Assembly (NCBI GenBank): GCA_017163975.1
Contig: JAFFSR010000015.1
Span: 2,238,501-2,302,500, forward strand
Direction of reading: 5' to 3'
Source: Anastatus disparis
Taxonomy: Eukaryota > Arthropoda > Insecta > Hymenoptera > Eupelmidae
Length of the DNA stretch: 64,000 nt
Below the pieces are notes generated by a model. The model had not been told where the DNA came from, ran no database searches, and saw nothing but the letters and a program-made list of their open reading frames with translations. A program made the translations under genes and the position numbers. Of this stretch, positions 23,996-35,693 are shown piece after piece; position 1 is the first letter of the stretch; each line of letters begins with the position of its first letter.

Positions 23996-24980
23996 TTATT
24001 TATTACACTGAAATACGTTGTAAAATACATCTTGGCTCATTCGAATAATCTCATTTTCATTCATCCAACTATTATGCTTGCTATTTAGACCTAACCACTT
24101 AACATATACACGTTTACCACTTTTCTTTAAAACTTTTTCTACCGAATAAATTTTTGGATACATAGTTTGTTGAATTTCCGTTCCATAAAAGCCGCCAGAG
24201 ACGTATTCATCACGATAATCTTTAACATGGTGAGTTATAGGATTAGTTTCAACAACTCTTGTTATTGTGAAAATTTCAGTTGACCAATTTGGTGTATAAC
24301 CTTTTTATAAAACTTGTTTTATCTTACTTATTCGCACTTTATCTCCTACTTTGAATTTTGGTTTTTTCACAGGTCTTCTTTCAGTTGGGTAATTTTTCTT
24401 GATTTCTTTTTCATTTATCTTCGTAACGTTTTCAGGCTCGATTCCTATTGTCCGATGTATTCTTGAATTGTATGCTTTCACTAATTCAGGCAGAATATCC
24501 AACCACTTATAACTTCCTTGTTTGCAGAATTCTAACCACATTGCATTTTTTAAAGTTCTATCAAAGCGCTCACATATGCTTGCATGAAGATTGCTATGTG
24601 AAGAGTAGTGATTTACCTTGTACTTTTTCATAAGATTCTGAAAGTTTGGATTGAAGAATTCTTCTCCTTGGTCAGTTTGTAAATTCTATGGCACCCGTCC
24701 TTGTTTTAATATTGACTTCATGGCTAGAGTAACATCATTGCCACTCATCGATTTGACTAGGTACAGCCCATGCATACTTTGAAAATATATCTATAACAGT
24801 TAGTAAGTAGCGAAAACCTTTGTTTACCTTAAAATAAGGTATCATTTCTACAAGGTCAGCTTGCCAAGTCTCATCTAATCTGCGTATGTCATATTTTCTT
24901 TGGTTGTACCTTCGACGTGCTGGCTTGTGTAGCTTTTCAACTACTCTTTGACGTCCCATCTTAAACTTCAACTTTAGCAA
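23996..24980 (-). pseudogene. Polinton 1 retroviral-type integrase with chromodomain
   Basis: Read right to left. The catalytic core begins DETWQADLVEM with a later TVIDIFSKYAWA (first Asp), then NLQTDQGEEFFNP (second Asp) and the third-residue region CERFDRTLKNAMW. The C-terminal part has KVGDKVRISK and a chromodomain-like end with YSVEKVLKKSGKRVYVKWLG and a SW motif. Breaks: a frameshift near 24755, TAG at 24686-24688 and TAA at 24305-24307. Such integrases insert Polinton DNA with 6-bp target duplications. It is transcribed against the neighbouring polymerase. Confidence 0.85.
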
Positions 24981-25059
24981 TATCCGATTATCTATTCATT
25001 TCTTTAATTATATATTCAATACTTGCAAAATTTCGTTGAGTCATATCATAGAATAGGTT

Positions 25060-25403
25060 AATTTTTCGTCTATTTCTGCTTTATATATTTTAACTTTGTT
25101 CTCATATTTTTGTATAGCTTTAGCAACTTCTATAATTTTAGAAGATAAGTAATCAACTTCTTTCTGTACGATATTATTTAGTGAATTCAAACTAATTGCT
25201 TCATTTGGATGATCAGCCTATCCAATATTGCAAAGCTGCTTATTTTCTAAATCAAAATTACCATCTGATGTAAAATTGAATCCAATATTTTGAGGACCAC
25301 GACTCACTTGCGAGCCTTTAAGTTTTCTTCCAAACACATCGAGACTCATGTTACTACTATTGATTTGAAAATTGTGTAGGTCAATATATATGTCCGGCTT
25401 CAC
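25060..25403 (-). pseudogene. Polinton-associated small protein, coiled-coil
   Basis: The minus-strand frame starts at ATG 25403. Motifs are MSLDVFGRKL, GPQNIGFNFTSDGNFDLENK and LCNIG. After a stop at 25218-25220 the frame continues with LNSLNNIVQKEVDYLSS and a Lys/Glu heptad region to about 25060. The TSDGNFDLENKxLCNIG pattern followed by a coiled coil resembles trimeric fibre-stalk segments, but that is only an impression. It overlaps the end of the upstream gene by about 20 bp. Confidence 0.45.
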
Positions 25404-26231
25404 ATAGCTCCTCTATAATTGATTGGATTTCATTGTTGTGATTATTATTTCCAGCGGATCGTTAAGCTATTAATAATTGAAGTCTCTCGACAAGCTCATT
25501 TGGATCATCCCAGTAGACTAGATCTTTGAAACTATCCTTTTTTCTATTTTATATTTAGGTATGGGACCTCCTCCGCTGGCAGACATTCTACTGCGATCAC
25601 TGCGGATAATTGGTGCTATGATTTTTGAATATTTTCTACTCTTCGAAGAGTGTATGTTCTCACTTTTGCTATGTCTTCTTCTATGGGCATTTGTTGCTTC
25701 CGGGATAATGCGATAGTTCTTGCGATCTGTTATACTCAAAAGATTATCATCTGCTTTTTTTTTGAAAAGCAATTCCATTAGACCACTGCTTTTAGGAAAA
25801 CTTAAATTTATCACTTTTCTCATTTTATCATTAAATTAAATTTGTGAATCACCCATCATGTATACCCCACTGACTTTTCTCACTCCGTATATGTTATCGA
25901 TTTTACTGCGGCTTCCATTTAGCATTGATTAAAAGTCTATCGGTTCAGTTTCTTTATGCGCAGATACAAATGGTGAATATATAGATTTAAATGATGAATT
26001 TGCGGAATTGAATAATGAATTCATCATTGTGCTATTTATCGAAGAAAAATCATCGCCATTAGAAGCATCATTTTCAAACGCCGAACCCGAGTCATTAATA
26101 TCGTTTACGATATAACTTGATTCATCAAATCTCAATCTTTTTTTTGCAGATTTTCTGTTCCTGTCTATGGCCGAAATGTGATTAGAACGTGACACACTTT
26201 CAGTTGTCGGATCGACAAGCTTTTCAAGCAT
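25381..26231 (-). pseudogene. Insect Maverick protein with WDDPNELV motif
   Basis: The frame starts at ATG 26231 (MLEKLVDPTTESVSR). Middle parts read IYGVRKVSG, SSGLMELLFKKK and TNAHRRRHS. The C-terminal part has YWDDPNELVERLQLLIA and NNEIQSIIEEL. Breaks: in-frame TAA at 25929-25931 and near 25833, a frameshift near 25530 and another stop inside the C-terminal motif. I recognise this as a recurrent uncharacterised protein of hymenopteran and aphid Mavericks. The Polinton 2 counterpart in position may be the gene at 50299-51145, though similarity is weak. Function is unknown. Confidence 0.6.
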
Positions 26232-26839
26232 GCAAAGAACATGACATATCTTATTCTGATAAAAATACTGATCGAAAAGTAGCTGACATGAAGCTCGCTG
26301 ATAAAGCTTGGCAGCGCGTTAGAGCCAAAAATGCAAGTCTTAGCGAAAAAGCAACTGCTTTTGTTGTTCCAAATGCTATGAAATTAAAAGGAAAGACAGG
26401 AATGAGTGTAAAATTGAGTAAATTAGTAACTGCAAGTAAAAAATCATTAAAACCAAGTAAACATTCTCGCAAAGTTATTCAGTCCGCTTTAAAAGGTGCA
26501 CGTGCAGCTCTCAAGATCGTTGGCGGTAAGAAAAAAATTATCATTCCACGTATTCTACCTATTCTATCAAAAATAGGTGGCGCTCTGCCTTTTCTCATAC
26601 CATTGTTCGCAACACTAAGTGGTGCTCTGGCTGGAGGAGCTGCTGGAATAGCTAAAGCAGTGAATGAGGCTAAAGTTGCACAGAAAAATTATGAAGAAAG
26701 AAAGAGACATAGTAAAACTATGGTAGCTTTAGCTCTAGGAAAAGGTCTCTACCTTAAACCATATAAAACTGGAATGGGATTATTTATGAAACCTCATATC
26801 GGTCATGGTCAAGTTAAAAAAAAAAACTTCTGGGTTTAG
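26189..26839 (+). CDS. PLA2-like / pX-like minor virion protein, N-truncated
   Basis: The catalytic-helix part of a parvovirus-type phospholipase A2 is visible as ACKEHDISYS (the HD pair) followed by VADMKLADKAW. The usual upstream GPGT calcium loop is missing. The C-terminal half has a hydrophobic segment GALPFLIPLFATLSGALAGG, then AAGIAKAVNEAK and ALGKGLYLKPYKTG, the conserved ending of this Polinton family. These proteins are thought to help the virion breach a membrane. The open frame begins with a non-ATG codon, and the first 45 bp overlap, head to head, the start of the minus-strand gene ending at 26231. That overlap suggests a deletion removed the original 5' end. Confidence 0.65.
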   Translation: MTHFQLSDRQAFQACKEHDISYSDKNTDRKVADMKLADKAWQRVRAKNASLSEKATAFVVPNAMKLKGKTGMSVKLSKLVTASKKSLKPSKHSRKVIQSALKGARAALKIVGGKKKIIIPRILPILSKIGGALPFLIPLFATLSGALAGGAAGIAKAVNEAKVAQKNYEERKRHSKTMVALALGKGLYLKPYKTGMGLFMKPHIGHGQVKKKNFWV

Positions 26840-27420
26840 TTGAACTTATAACATTCAACTCGATTCCCAATGTTGACGATTCAAATAATAAACTTTATAT
26901 AAACGGAGAGAAGATTATTACTATTCCTACTGGCAGATATGAAATTGATGCTATTAATTAATTTTTGCAAAAAGATTTGAGATCTAAGGACATCGAGTTT
27001 TCCTTGAAAGCTAACAACAATACTCTCAAAAGTAAAATTTATTGCAGCCATCAGATAGATCTTCGATCTCAGGATTCAATAGGACGTCTTCTCAGTTTCA
27101 CTCGTCACGTTCTTCATGAAAAGATTTATCACAGCTCTAATTCACCTGTGGAGATATTGAAAATAAACGCACTTGGAGTAGAGTGTAATATTACTACAGG
27201 TGCTTACATCAACGACAAAAAAGTTCACACGATCCATGAGTTTTTCCCAAAAGTTTCTCCAGGATATAAAATCATAGAAGTTCTATCGCATGTCATATAT
27301 TTACCACTCAATGTTAAGAATATAGATCATCTTCAAATCCGAATCGTTGATCAAGACGAAAATTTAGTGAATTTCCGAGAAGAGGAAATTACTGTCAGAC
27401 TTCACATAAAATCTGTATAA
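26840..27420 (+). pseudogene. Polinton 1 penton-like minor capsid protein
   Basis: The frame reads FNSIPNVDDSNNKLY and IPTGRYEIDAIN, then TAA at 26959-26961. It resumes with NNNTLKSKIYC, SIGRLLSFTRHVL, VECNITTGAYIND, IHEFFPKVSPGYKI and the terminal ITVRLHIKSV. This is the single-jelly-roll minor capsid family of insect Mavericks as I recall it. No ATG is present at the 5' end, where the sequence runs directly out of the preceding gene. Its stop overlaps the next start by one base. Confidence 0.6.
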
Positions 27421-27566
27421 TGGGAATTGTTTATAATTCAAGTGTGCATATAAGTCAGCCATCATGTCAACTCACCATCAGTCGTCCAAAGGTACTCAAA
27501 CCTTTAACACGGAAGAGCATCCAGTTTCCCAAAAGCATAGGTCTCAAAGTACGTGGAAAAAGATAA
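27420..27566 (+). CDS. 48-residue conserved small Polinton ORF
   Basis: Starts at ATG 27420, overlapping the upstream stop (TAATG), and ends at TAA 27564-27566. It begins MGIVYNSSVHISQPSC, and the second half is basic (RPKVLKPLTRKS, then KSIGLKVRGKR). Tight coupling between the penton-like and major capsid genes, plus a vaguely remembered small protein of this type in aphid Mavericks, supports a real gene. Function is unknown. Confidence 0.5.
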   Translation: MGIVYNSSVHISQPSCQLTISRPKVLKPLTRKSIQFPKSIGLKVRGKR

Positions 27567-27596
27567 ATTGTATCATTCTCTGCTGCCTTAAGAAAA

Positions 27597-28260
27597 ATGG
27601 ACGACATTTTAAGCATTCAATCAGGTGTCGCATTTGATGAGTCTATTGCTCATTATGAGGTTCACGCACATCAACCATACTTCACATTAAGTTTCAATAA
27701 CAGTGATGAAATCCGTATTTCTATTCAGCATCAAGATTTATGCCTCTTATCATCATGTAGTTACATCCATGTATGTGAAAAATTACAAAAACCAGATGGA
27801 CAAGCACTAACTAAAACTAATTTCGATAACAATGGCATTTGTCATCTGTTTGATAAAATTCGATATGAACTTAATGCTGTAGAGATAGATAAAAGTAAAA
27901 ATGTTGATCTGAGAAGTCTCATGATGGGATGCACTCCATTTAATCCAAATCAGACTCTTACATTAGAAAATGCAGGCTGGCTTGGTGTTAAAGAAGGAAA
28001 CAAAACAATTGTAGATGATCATGGAAATTTTGACGTCTCCCTCTAAGTATGATTTTGGGCTTCGCAGAAGATTACAAGAAGGCACTTTAGCCAACAATGT
28101 AACCACACATGAACCTTATCAAATAAAAATATCAAAGACAGAGTGATTAATGCCATATGTTATTGCATCAGATAAACAAAAAATCCAGCTGTTGAATTTC
28201 ATTGGCAAAGATACACGGAAAAAAGTTTCCACTGTAAAAAAACATTCTAACAGTAGAAGG
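27597..28260 (+). pseudogene. Polinton 1 major capsid protein, truncated
   Basis: Starts at ATG 27597 (MDDILSIQSGVAFDESI). Recognisable blocks are SDEIRISIQHQDLCLL, GICHLFDKIRYELN, LRSLMMGCTPFNPNQ, ENAGWLGV and HGNFDVSL. A frameshift and stop at about 28045 are followed by the short block LGFAEDYKK. After an apparent internal deletion comes the fragment LMPYVIASDKQKIQLLNFI, with an in-frame TGA just before it. Homology ends near 28260, so the C-terminal jelly roll is gone. This is the double-jelly-roll coat protein of the insect Maverick group to which Polinton 1 belongs. Confidence 0.65.
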
Positions 28261-28505
28261 TTTATATGCTATGAAACAGAACAAAAAAATATTATTACAG
28301 TTTAATTATACTTGATGATAGTATCAATTTTTGAGATACCAATATTAGCACTATTTTTTCAACAACTAGTATCTTGATTTTCAATGGTTAGCACCGAAAT
28401 TTTCAGTAACAGCATTCGTATTTTTGCTTCTACCAATAGCATTGTTATTTCTTAAACTACGTACGTTTAATTCATGTGCATAGCACGGTTTTTTTTAATA
28501 CTAGC
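28261..28505. other. Right end of Polinton 1, truncated
   Basis: Capsid homology fades here with no recognisable terminal inverted repeat, and the satellite array begins shortly after. Confidence 0.35.
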
Positions 28506-29420
28506 CTAATACTAGATGCGAATTTTTTAATTCTAATCAAAAACTCTTCGCTCATTCACAATATTTCATATGCGCTTTCTCGTAGATGATGTTTCGTGAA
28601 CTTGGAGTTTATTCTAACCACCTGGTCATCATCTACAGGAAGTGTTTGGTGTTTTTAATTTTATAATTATAATACTAGATGAACTTCTTCATAGGTGATG
28701 TTTTTTTGACTTAAAGGCAATCCTGGGCACCTGGACATCATCTACAGGGAATGATTAATATTTTCAATTTTTCAATTATAAAACTAGATGCGCTTTCTCG
28801 TAGATGGTGTTTCATTGACCTGGAGTTTATTGTAACAACCTAGACATCGTCTACAGGAAGTGCCTGATATTTCAGATTTTCTAATTATAATACTTGATGA
28901 ACTTCTTCGTAGATGATGTTTTATTGACTTAAAGGCAATCCTGGACACCTGGACATCATCTACAGGAAATAATTGATATTTTAAATTTTTCAACTATAAA
29001 ACTAGATGCGCTTTCTCGTAGATGGTGTTTTATTGACCTGGAGTTTATTATAACAACCTGGACATCGGCTACAGGAAGTGCCTGATATTTCAGATTTTCT
29101 AATTATAATACTTGATGAACTTCTTCGTAGATGATGTTTTATTGACTTAAAGGCAATCCTGGACACCTGGACATCATCTACAGGAAATGATTGATATTTT
29201 TAATTTTTCAATTATAAAACTAGATCCGCCTTCTCATAGATGATGTTTGATCTAATTTTTATTATCATCCTGGATACTTCGACATTATCTATAGGAAGTG
29301 ACAGATATTTTTAAATTTTCAATTTTAATATTAGATGTGTCTCCTCATAGTTAATGTTTTATTGACTTGGAGGTTATTTTTGGTACCTGAATAACATTCA
29401 TAGGAAATAACTAATATTTT
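28506..29420. repeat. Satellite array, 109-bp monomer, 218-bp dimer order
   Basis: Monomers begin atgcgctttctcgtagatg (28568, 28786, 29005) alternating with atgaacttcttcntag (28677, 28898, 29114), so the higher-order period is about 218 bp. Units at both edges are more diverged. Each monomer has an internal inverted pair, tagatgatgt near its start and acatcatcta near its end. Confidence 0.9.
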
Positions 29421-31259
29421 TGATTTATTAATTATAATCCCTGGTAAGAATCTTTTTGTCAATTTTTGTTCTAAAACGTTATTAAATATAAAGTAATGTC
29501 TAATGGTGTTAAAGGGTATTGCAAAATATTACTAGATGTAGCATTTCGCAAGTTTTTCTTTAGATTTTGATAATTTCTAACATCTTTTTACAATTTTTAA
29601 CTTTTCTAAATAATTATTATCATTTTTCGACATATAATTTTTGCATCATCCTATCAATTATTTCAATAACTTTTAACTGTTAATCTTAGTCAAAATTTAT
29701 TAATTACGTTACATATTTTTAAAAATAGATACTTTGGAGTTTTCAAATATTAATATTTTGTAACTACATAAGCAGTTTTTAATATTTTCTACTTTTTTTT
29801 TTAAATAAAAGTTTAAATATTGATTTTGCTTAAAATTATTAAAGAATGTTGAAAATTGTAAACTCCTGTTCATATATGTCACAATTGAATGTCCAAACTT
29901 CTATATTTATTAACATAAATGAGTATTTTCTTACAAAAACTAACATTTTTCAACAGCTTGCAACAAAAATATTTCTACCAATTATACTAGACGCCCTTTT
30001 TCATAATTGTTCTCTCATTGACCTTTAGTTCATCTTGACCACTTTTACATCATTTATATACTGTTAAAAATAATTGAATTTTGCTTCCAGAACATTTATG
30101 TAATTTTTATTTTTACTTTAAATTTTATGCAATTTCATAGTAAAATTACGGTTAAATTTTCAATTTTTATGCAATTTTGCATTAAAATTACGATATAATT
30201 ATAAAGTTTCATGTACAGACTGGAAGCAAGCTTCCAGTTTTGCATTAAATTTAATGTTTTTTAAACAGTGTGGAAAATGACTAATATTTCGGAATTTTGA
30301 ATACATGCCTTTCTTCATTAATGATGTCTTCAAATGGCCTGAAAGTCATTAGATAGTTTATTTATATATGCGAAAGTTTATGTATATGATGTTTGTATAT
30401 ATGCAAGATAAAATTTTAGTTTTAACATATATATCTTTATTTTGAATATATAATGACATGAAAGAGTACATTAAAGTTTTTAATTGATATTAATTGTAAG
30501 CACTCTTAAAAATTTATAAATTTTATAATAAATAAACTTGAAAATAAAATTAATATTTTTTGATAAATGTTATTTATTCAATATTTTCCTAATTTTAACA
30601 AATTGTTGTGTAACTGAAAATAAATAACACTTGTTTATAACAAATATTTACAAGTAAATGTACGAATCTAGAAGAAAATTTGATGTGTACAGAACATTTC
30701 ACTTCATGTTTCACAATCAAATAAAACTCGCTTAAGGTCTAAAAATATGTTTTAATTGTAACTTAATTTTTGCTAAATTAAAACTCAAAAACTATTAATT
30801 TTTTGTCAAGAGTTAATAAAATACTTTTTCTAAGAATTACATTTAAAATATGCTTGTATTTTTGCAAATTACAATGTACAAGTTCTTTAACTAATCTAAT
30901 AGGTAAAAAATACAATTTGGCAAACATCTATTACAATGGCCTACATATATTTATCGATAATAGATGCACTTGTTTATTTTTTTTACAAATAAAAGAATCG
31001 TTTCATGTTATTGTATCTAATATGATGTATTAAAAAAAAAAAATTATTCATAAATTTGATCTAAGGTTTGCTTTGGATAAGTTTTGAAAAAGTTAGTAAA
31101 ATAACTTAAAAAAAAATGTAACCTTTTCTCTTCGATCATATTGACGACTTATTAACCTCCTTGGTTCTCGTCGAATCAAAGCAGTATATGTTACGATTCC
31201 ATATTTACCATGAAGCACTGCATCAAAATTAGAGAACATTTGTTTAACTACTGATAGAA
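29421..31259. other. Intergenic, no gene seen
   Basis: Very AT-rich. A perfect short hairpin ctggaagcaagcttccag lies at about 30222-30239, beside two related phrases atgcaattt..cattaaaattacg. Nothing coding was found. Confidence 0.4.
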
Positions 31260-31700
31260 AAAAAAAGGAATCATTAATTTTAACTACATTGATACAAGAA
31301 TTAAATTATTTACGCCCTGATGGTATAGAAATAATTGATGGTAAATAATACAAAGTGTATTTTATAAAAAGTTTGATGATAGGCAACTATCTTGGTTCAA
31401 ATGGACTCGAGTTTACAGAGACCTTGTCATCTAGTCGTTGTCACTTCTTTTATGCTGGGCCAAGAAATATACACTAGATAATTATCAAAGATAATTCTAT
31501 AAGAAAAATATGAAAATGATATACAATTGATAAATTTGACCCACTCAGGTATCTAAGAAAAATGTTTTTTTCAATCAATTGAAGACTTCCATGTAATTAA
31601 GAATTATGCTGTAGATTTTATGTATGATTTATTTGAAAGTGTATGCATTTATGTAATGGTATCATTATTACTTAATTTTATTTTTAAAGATCAATTTTTT
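31260..31700 (+). pseudogene. Decayed second copy of the transposase-like gene
   Basis: The plus-strand translation gives fragments that align by eye with the minus-strand gene at 32045-34138: QELNYLRPDGIEII, KVYFIKSLMIGNYLGSNGLEF and IEDFHVIKNYAVDFMYDLFE against ELNSLRNKGMDIM, KIYFITALVIGDNLGLNGIL and LEDYHVITNGSVDVMNDIME. It is riddled with stops and one or more frame changes, and faces the better copy tail to tail. Confidence 0.65.
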
Positions 31701-32044
31701 TTTTGATTCATTAAACTATTGCAGGAGTACGATGCATTTCGGCATTGAAACATCTAATTTACTAACACAAATCAATGCAAATTATTTGAAAAAAATCTAA
31801 AATTGTATATGATGGAATGACTGTGAATAATTTCATAAATAATATTTTTTGATTACTGAAAATTAAAAAAAATTTTAAATGCAACAATAAATAATTTTAA
31901 GTATGCAAACAAAGAAATCATTGTATTAAATAATATCAATCATAGCCAATATAAATACAAAGTTAGTCTTTTACAATTGAAAATATTGTGTATTAGTTTC
32001 AAAAATATTTGTTAACTTCTTATTGCATTAAAAGATTATATATT

Positions 32045-34138
32045 TTATACGCAATATCTTGTTGCTATATAATCAACATTATCTTTTCGACACAATAGAC
32101 ATGGTATTCTTGAAGGCATGGAATTATAATCCACCATTTTTTTATTTTCATCTAAAATAACACTGAATGCATAATAATGCCTGTTAAACCCTATGGTTAT
32201 AAATGGTGTAAATCTAAAATAAATTTTATCATCTACGATAAAAATTTTTTCTATTTCTCCAAAACATGGACCGTTTTCATGTATGTCAGTTATGATTATT
32301 ACTCCTGGTTTGTACTTCACATCATTGATGTTTACATTGCTTAAGGCCAAACAATTTTCTGCTGAACAAAACAGAATATGCACTAAATCGTCGCCTATTT
32401 CACGTCCATAAGTAATATCTATTTCTTTGTATGTGGAATACTTTAAATGCATTAAATTTAATTGGTGTCTAATAGCAACACTTTTAAGGATATTTCTTTT
32501 TGATGACGATAACTGTACAATTGATTTAGTATTCCTGTGCTCTGATTCGAACCTCATACAAAAAATATTTATTACGGGACCATTCTGCAACATCATTCGT
32601 TTATAATGAATCAATATATGAAATTTAGCTATTAGATGTCCAAATAGTTTCATATATAATTCATGATGCTCTTCGATAAGTATTTCCAGTTGCAACAGAT
32701 ATGATCGTAAAATATAAGGGCAAGTTACAATATGTACGATTTCTCGTAGCTTTGTGTACAGTGACCATACTTCGTTATTTTCTGGTATGTATTCTGCTAC
32801 AATAAAGCTAAAGTACCTTACAAAAAATAATAACTCGCTAGCTGACGCTTTTAATCGGCCATTTGATCTAATATAACTGAGTGATACATGTACAGGAATA
32901 TTAGATGATTCAAATGCGAAATCCATCGTTTTTAAAACATTATTTACCATGCCTTCGGAAAAATAATTGTTATCTACGAAATACAGTAATATTTTGGAAA
33001 TGACAGTGTTTGCTACACCTTCCATTATATCATTCATAACGTCAACACTTCCATTTGTAATTACATGGTAATCTTCCAGGTTATTGAAAATACAACGTTC
33101 TTTGATGCCTGTTTGCGAAACATTAAGAATCAGTGCATCTTTTTTATAATTTTCTATATTCCTTAATAGATATTTATCTTCTTCAATTAATGTTTTTGTC
33201 TCACTAGGTTCAACATAACAGATTCTGCAAAAATGAGTAGAAGAAAATGACTCGACAAATCCTAAAATACCATTTAAACCAAGATTATCACCTATCACAA
33301 GTGCTGTAATAAAATAAATTTTATGCATTTTTTTATCTATCATAATATCCATTCCTTTATTTCGTAAGCTATTTAATTCAGTGATAAGTTTTTCAAAAAC
33401 TAACTTGTTACCATATTTCTTTCTATCACTAGAATAAAAAATATCTGTCAAAAATATGCTGTCCTGTTTCGAAGCAAAATTGAGAGGAAAAGAGGGGACT
33501 GTTGCATAAACAGTACCAATTTCATTTACTCCTGCATGAGATCCGAGGGTATTCCCTGTCTCTAAATCATCAAAGTATATAATTAATGGGAAAACATTTT
33601 CTTCTTCATGAAAATTATTAATTAACGTTTTCCACAAAGATCCTTGAATAAAATTAGTCAATAAAGTTTCTTCTGATTGAAGAGACTTCATATTTGATAC
33701 AGTCGCATGAAACAAACCTTTAATTTAAAATAATTTTTTAAAAGAATTTTCGACTAATAAATGCACTGTCATTGTTTCTTTGTTTTTGTAGCTTCCTCTA
33801 TTTCCATGTAATCTGGGAATCACTTCTTTTTTTAAAATATTGATTTCCGGTTCGATATACAAACCACAATTTTTATATAGACGAAGTCTTTTATCTTCTG
33901 AATCAAAATTTTGGAATGGATTATTGTACTTAATAAAGGTATTTTGAATGGTGTCGCTTACTTCATTAGTTACTGCATTGCGGAGTCTTGCATTCACTTC
34001 TTTTAGAAGGAAAGGATTGTAACAATCGGAAATAAAAGTTTTGAAGCAATTGATAACGTTTTGAATATCAGACCGAGATATTTGTAAATTCTTGTATAGA
34101 TCACACGTAAGTTTTAAGATTTCATTATCTAAATCCAT
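32045..34138 (-). pseudogene. Transposase-like protein, one internal stop
   Basis: The minus-strand gene starts at ATG 34138 and stays in one frame to 32045, except for a single TAA at 33725-33727 after residue 137, so it spans nearly 700 codons. Notable motifs are LIIYFDDLETGNTLGSHAG, VIGDNLGLNGILGFVESF, a CRIC pair, TGIKERCIFN, GSVDVMNDIMEGV and RLKASASELLFFVRYF. The acidic residues in FDD, GDN and D..MEG are spaced like a DDE nuclease, and the layout recalls the En/Spm-type Transposase_21 proteins. That affiliation is inference. I remember similar uncharacterised proteins in other insects. No terminal repeats were found around it. Confidence 0.55.
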
Positions 34139-34443
34139 TTTAAATATTTGTGTTGGAAATTTTTTAGTAATAAAGATACTTTTTAAATCCTTTTTTTATT
34201 TAAAGAAATACTTAATTGAAATTAAAAATTTATTGAAAAATATACTTGATTGAAATAAATACTTTATTTAAATTAATAATACTTTCAAGGTACAATAAAA
34301 CGTTAATAGCAATAAATAATATTTATTTTTTTACGTACGAAAAATTTAAAACTTTATAAATTTCAGATTTAAAAAAATACAAATAACATACAGAAACAGG
34401 AAAAAAAATTGTTAATTTTATGCAAAATTTATAAAATATATAA

Positions 34444-34491
<48 letters not shown>
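34139..34491. other. Intergenic with (TA)n microsatellite
   Basis: AT-rich, with a pure TA tract at about 34447-34491 that ends just beside the next coding exon. Confidence 0.5.
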
Positions 34492-34496
<5 letters not shown>

Positions 34497-35416
34497 CAAC
34501 TTGCATAGTGTTAATTTCTGTAAGTAGTTCTAAAATTTTCCTTGAAGCTATTGCGCTCTTTATGCCTCTTATTCCATAAACGCATCTATGGAAAAAGGAC
34601 CATACATGGGGACATGCAATACAATAATCAAGGCGTAAAGTGAAAAACGACTTGAAACATGTATCTACAGCCTTTAAAGGCGATTCAAATTCATATTTTA
34701 TGTTTCCAAGAACTAAATACGCTACTTTTATGGATGCTAATGGTCCATACATTATAATGTATGGTTGACAGCAATTGATATTTTTATTATTATAAAATTT
34801 TACTCGTTCTTCAATGAGTTCCGTTATTCTTATATCTAAATTTTCTGTTTCCTGAAATAAATATTTTAATTATTGCTTATTCTAAAAATTGAACAAATAA
34901 TAAAAATGAATAACAATAATAATGAATAATTCAAAAAATTTTTTCCTCCAGGCCGCAAAATTACCATTTTACACCCTGCTGAAAAACTTTAAGTGTCTCG
35001 GTCTCGCAACAAAAAAATAGTATATTTTACCATAGATGCATATTGATCATCCTGGGTCAATAATATACTATTTTATGTATTACAAATCTGATTCGTAGAA
35101 TTGAAATCATAAAATAATAGATACTTTTTAATAACTTTACACGATTTTCAGAACAAGTACGTAAAGATGATCGTTTAAAATTACAAATTTTAGAAGCTTT
35201 TATAACGTATGGAAGAAATAATAAACTTCAATTATTGGGAATTTGAAAAATATCAAATAAATAAGAAAAAATATAATAATGTTCTGATGATTACCTCTAA
35301 ATGTATGATGAAAGCATTAAAACTGTCAGTTCTTGAAATTTTCCAAGAATTAACAATTCTCGAAGAATGGTTTATTAACCTTGGAAGTAACATAAACCCT
35401 AAAATCTTTTCATGGT
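34492..35416 (-). CDS. Two spliced exons of an unknown gene
   Basis: Exon B is 35416-35295 (acceptor ATTTCAG before it, donor GTAATC after), with HEKILGFMLLPRLINHSSR and SWKISRTDSFNAFIIHLE. Exon C is 34851-34492 (acceptor ATTTCAG), with ETENLDIRITELIEERV, VLGNIKYEFESPLKAVD, TCFKSFFTL and CPHVWSFFHRCVYGI, ending at a stop at 34492. The phases agree: B ends in phase 0 and C starts in phase 0. No 5' exon with a start codon was identified. The family is not recognised for certain. Proximity to the transposase-like gene, on the same strand, suggests a second product of that element. Confidence 0.45.
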
Positions 35417-35693
35417 CTGAAATATAAAATTCATACAGCAATTAAAATATTTAATTTCTTAGAGCTGTTTTTACAAATAAGTGGAAATAGTAAAAAAAAG
35501 TTGCTATAAGACAAAATTGAAATTTTTAATAAAAATAGAAAGTAATTCAGAGAAAATAAAGAATTCAAAATTTAAAAAATAGTTTAGAAAAAAGTACATT
35601 TTTCTAGTTTTTAATTAGTATTTTAATAGTATTTAATTGTTTCATTTAGAGATGTTTGGTTGGACTGATTAAAAGAACCCAAGCATCTTTTTT

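Noticed and set aside
28506..29420. CRISPR-like array
   Set aside because: Units are contiguous 109-bp monomers without unique spacers, in a eukaryotic context.
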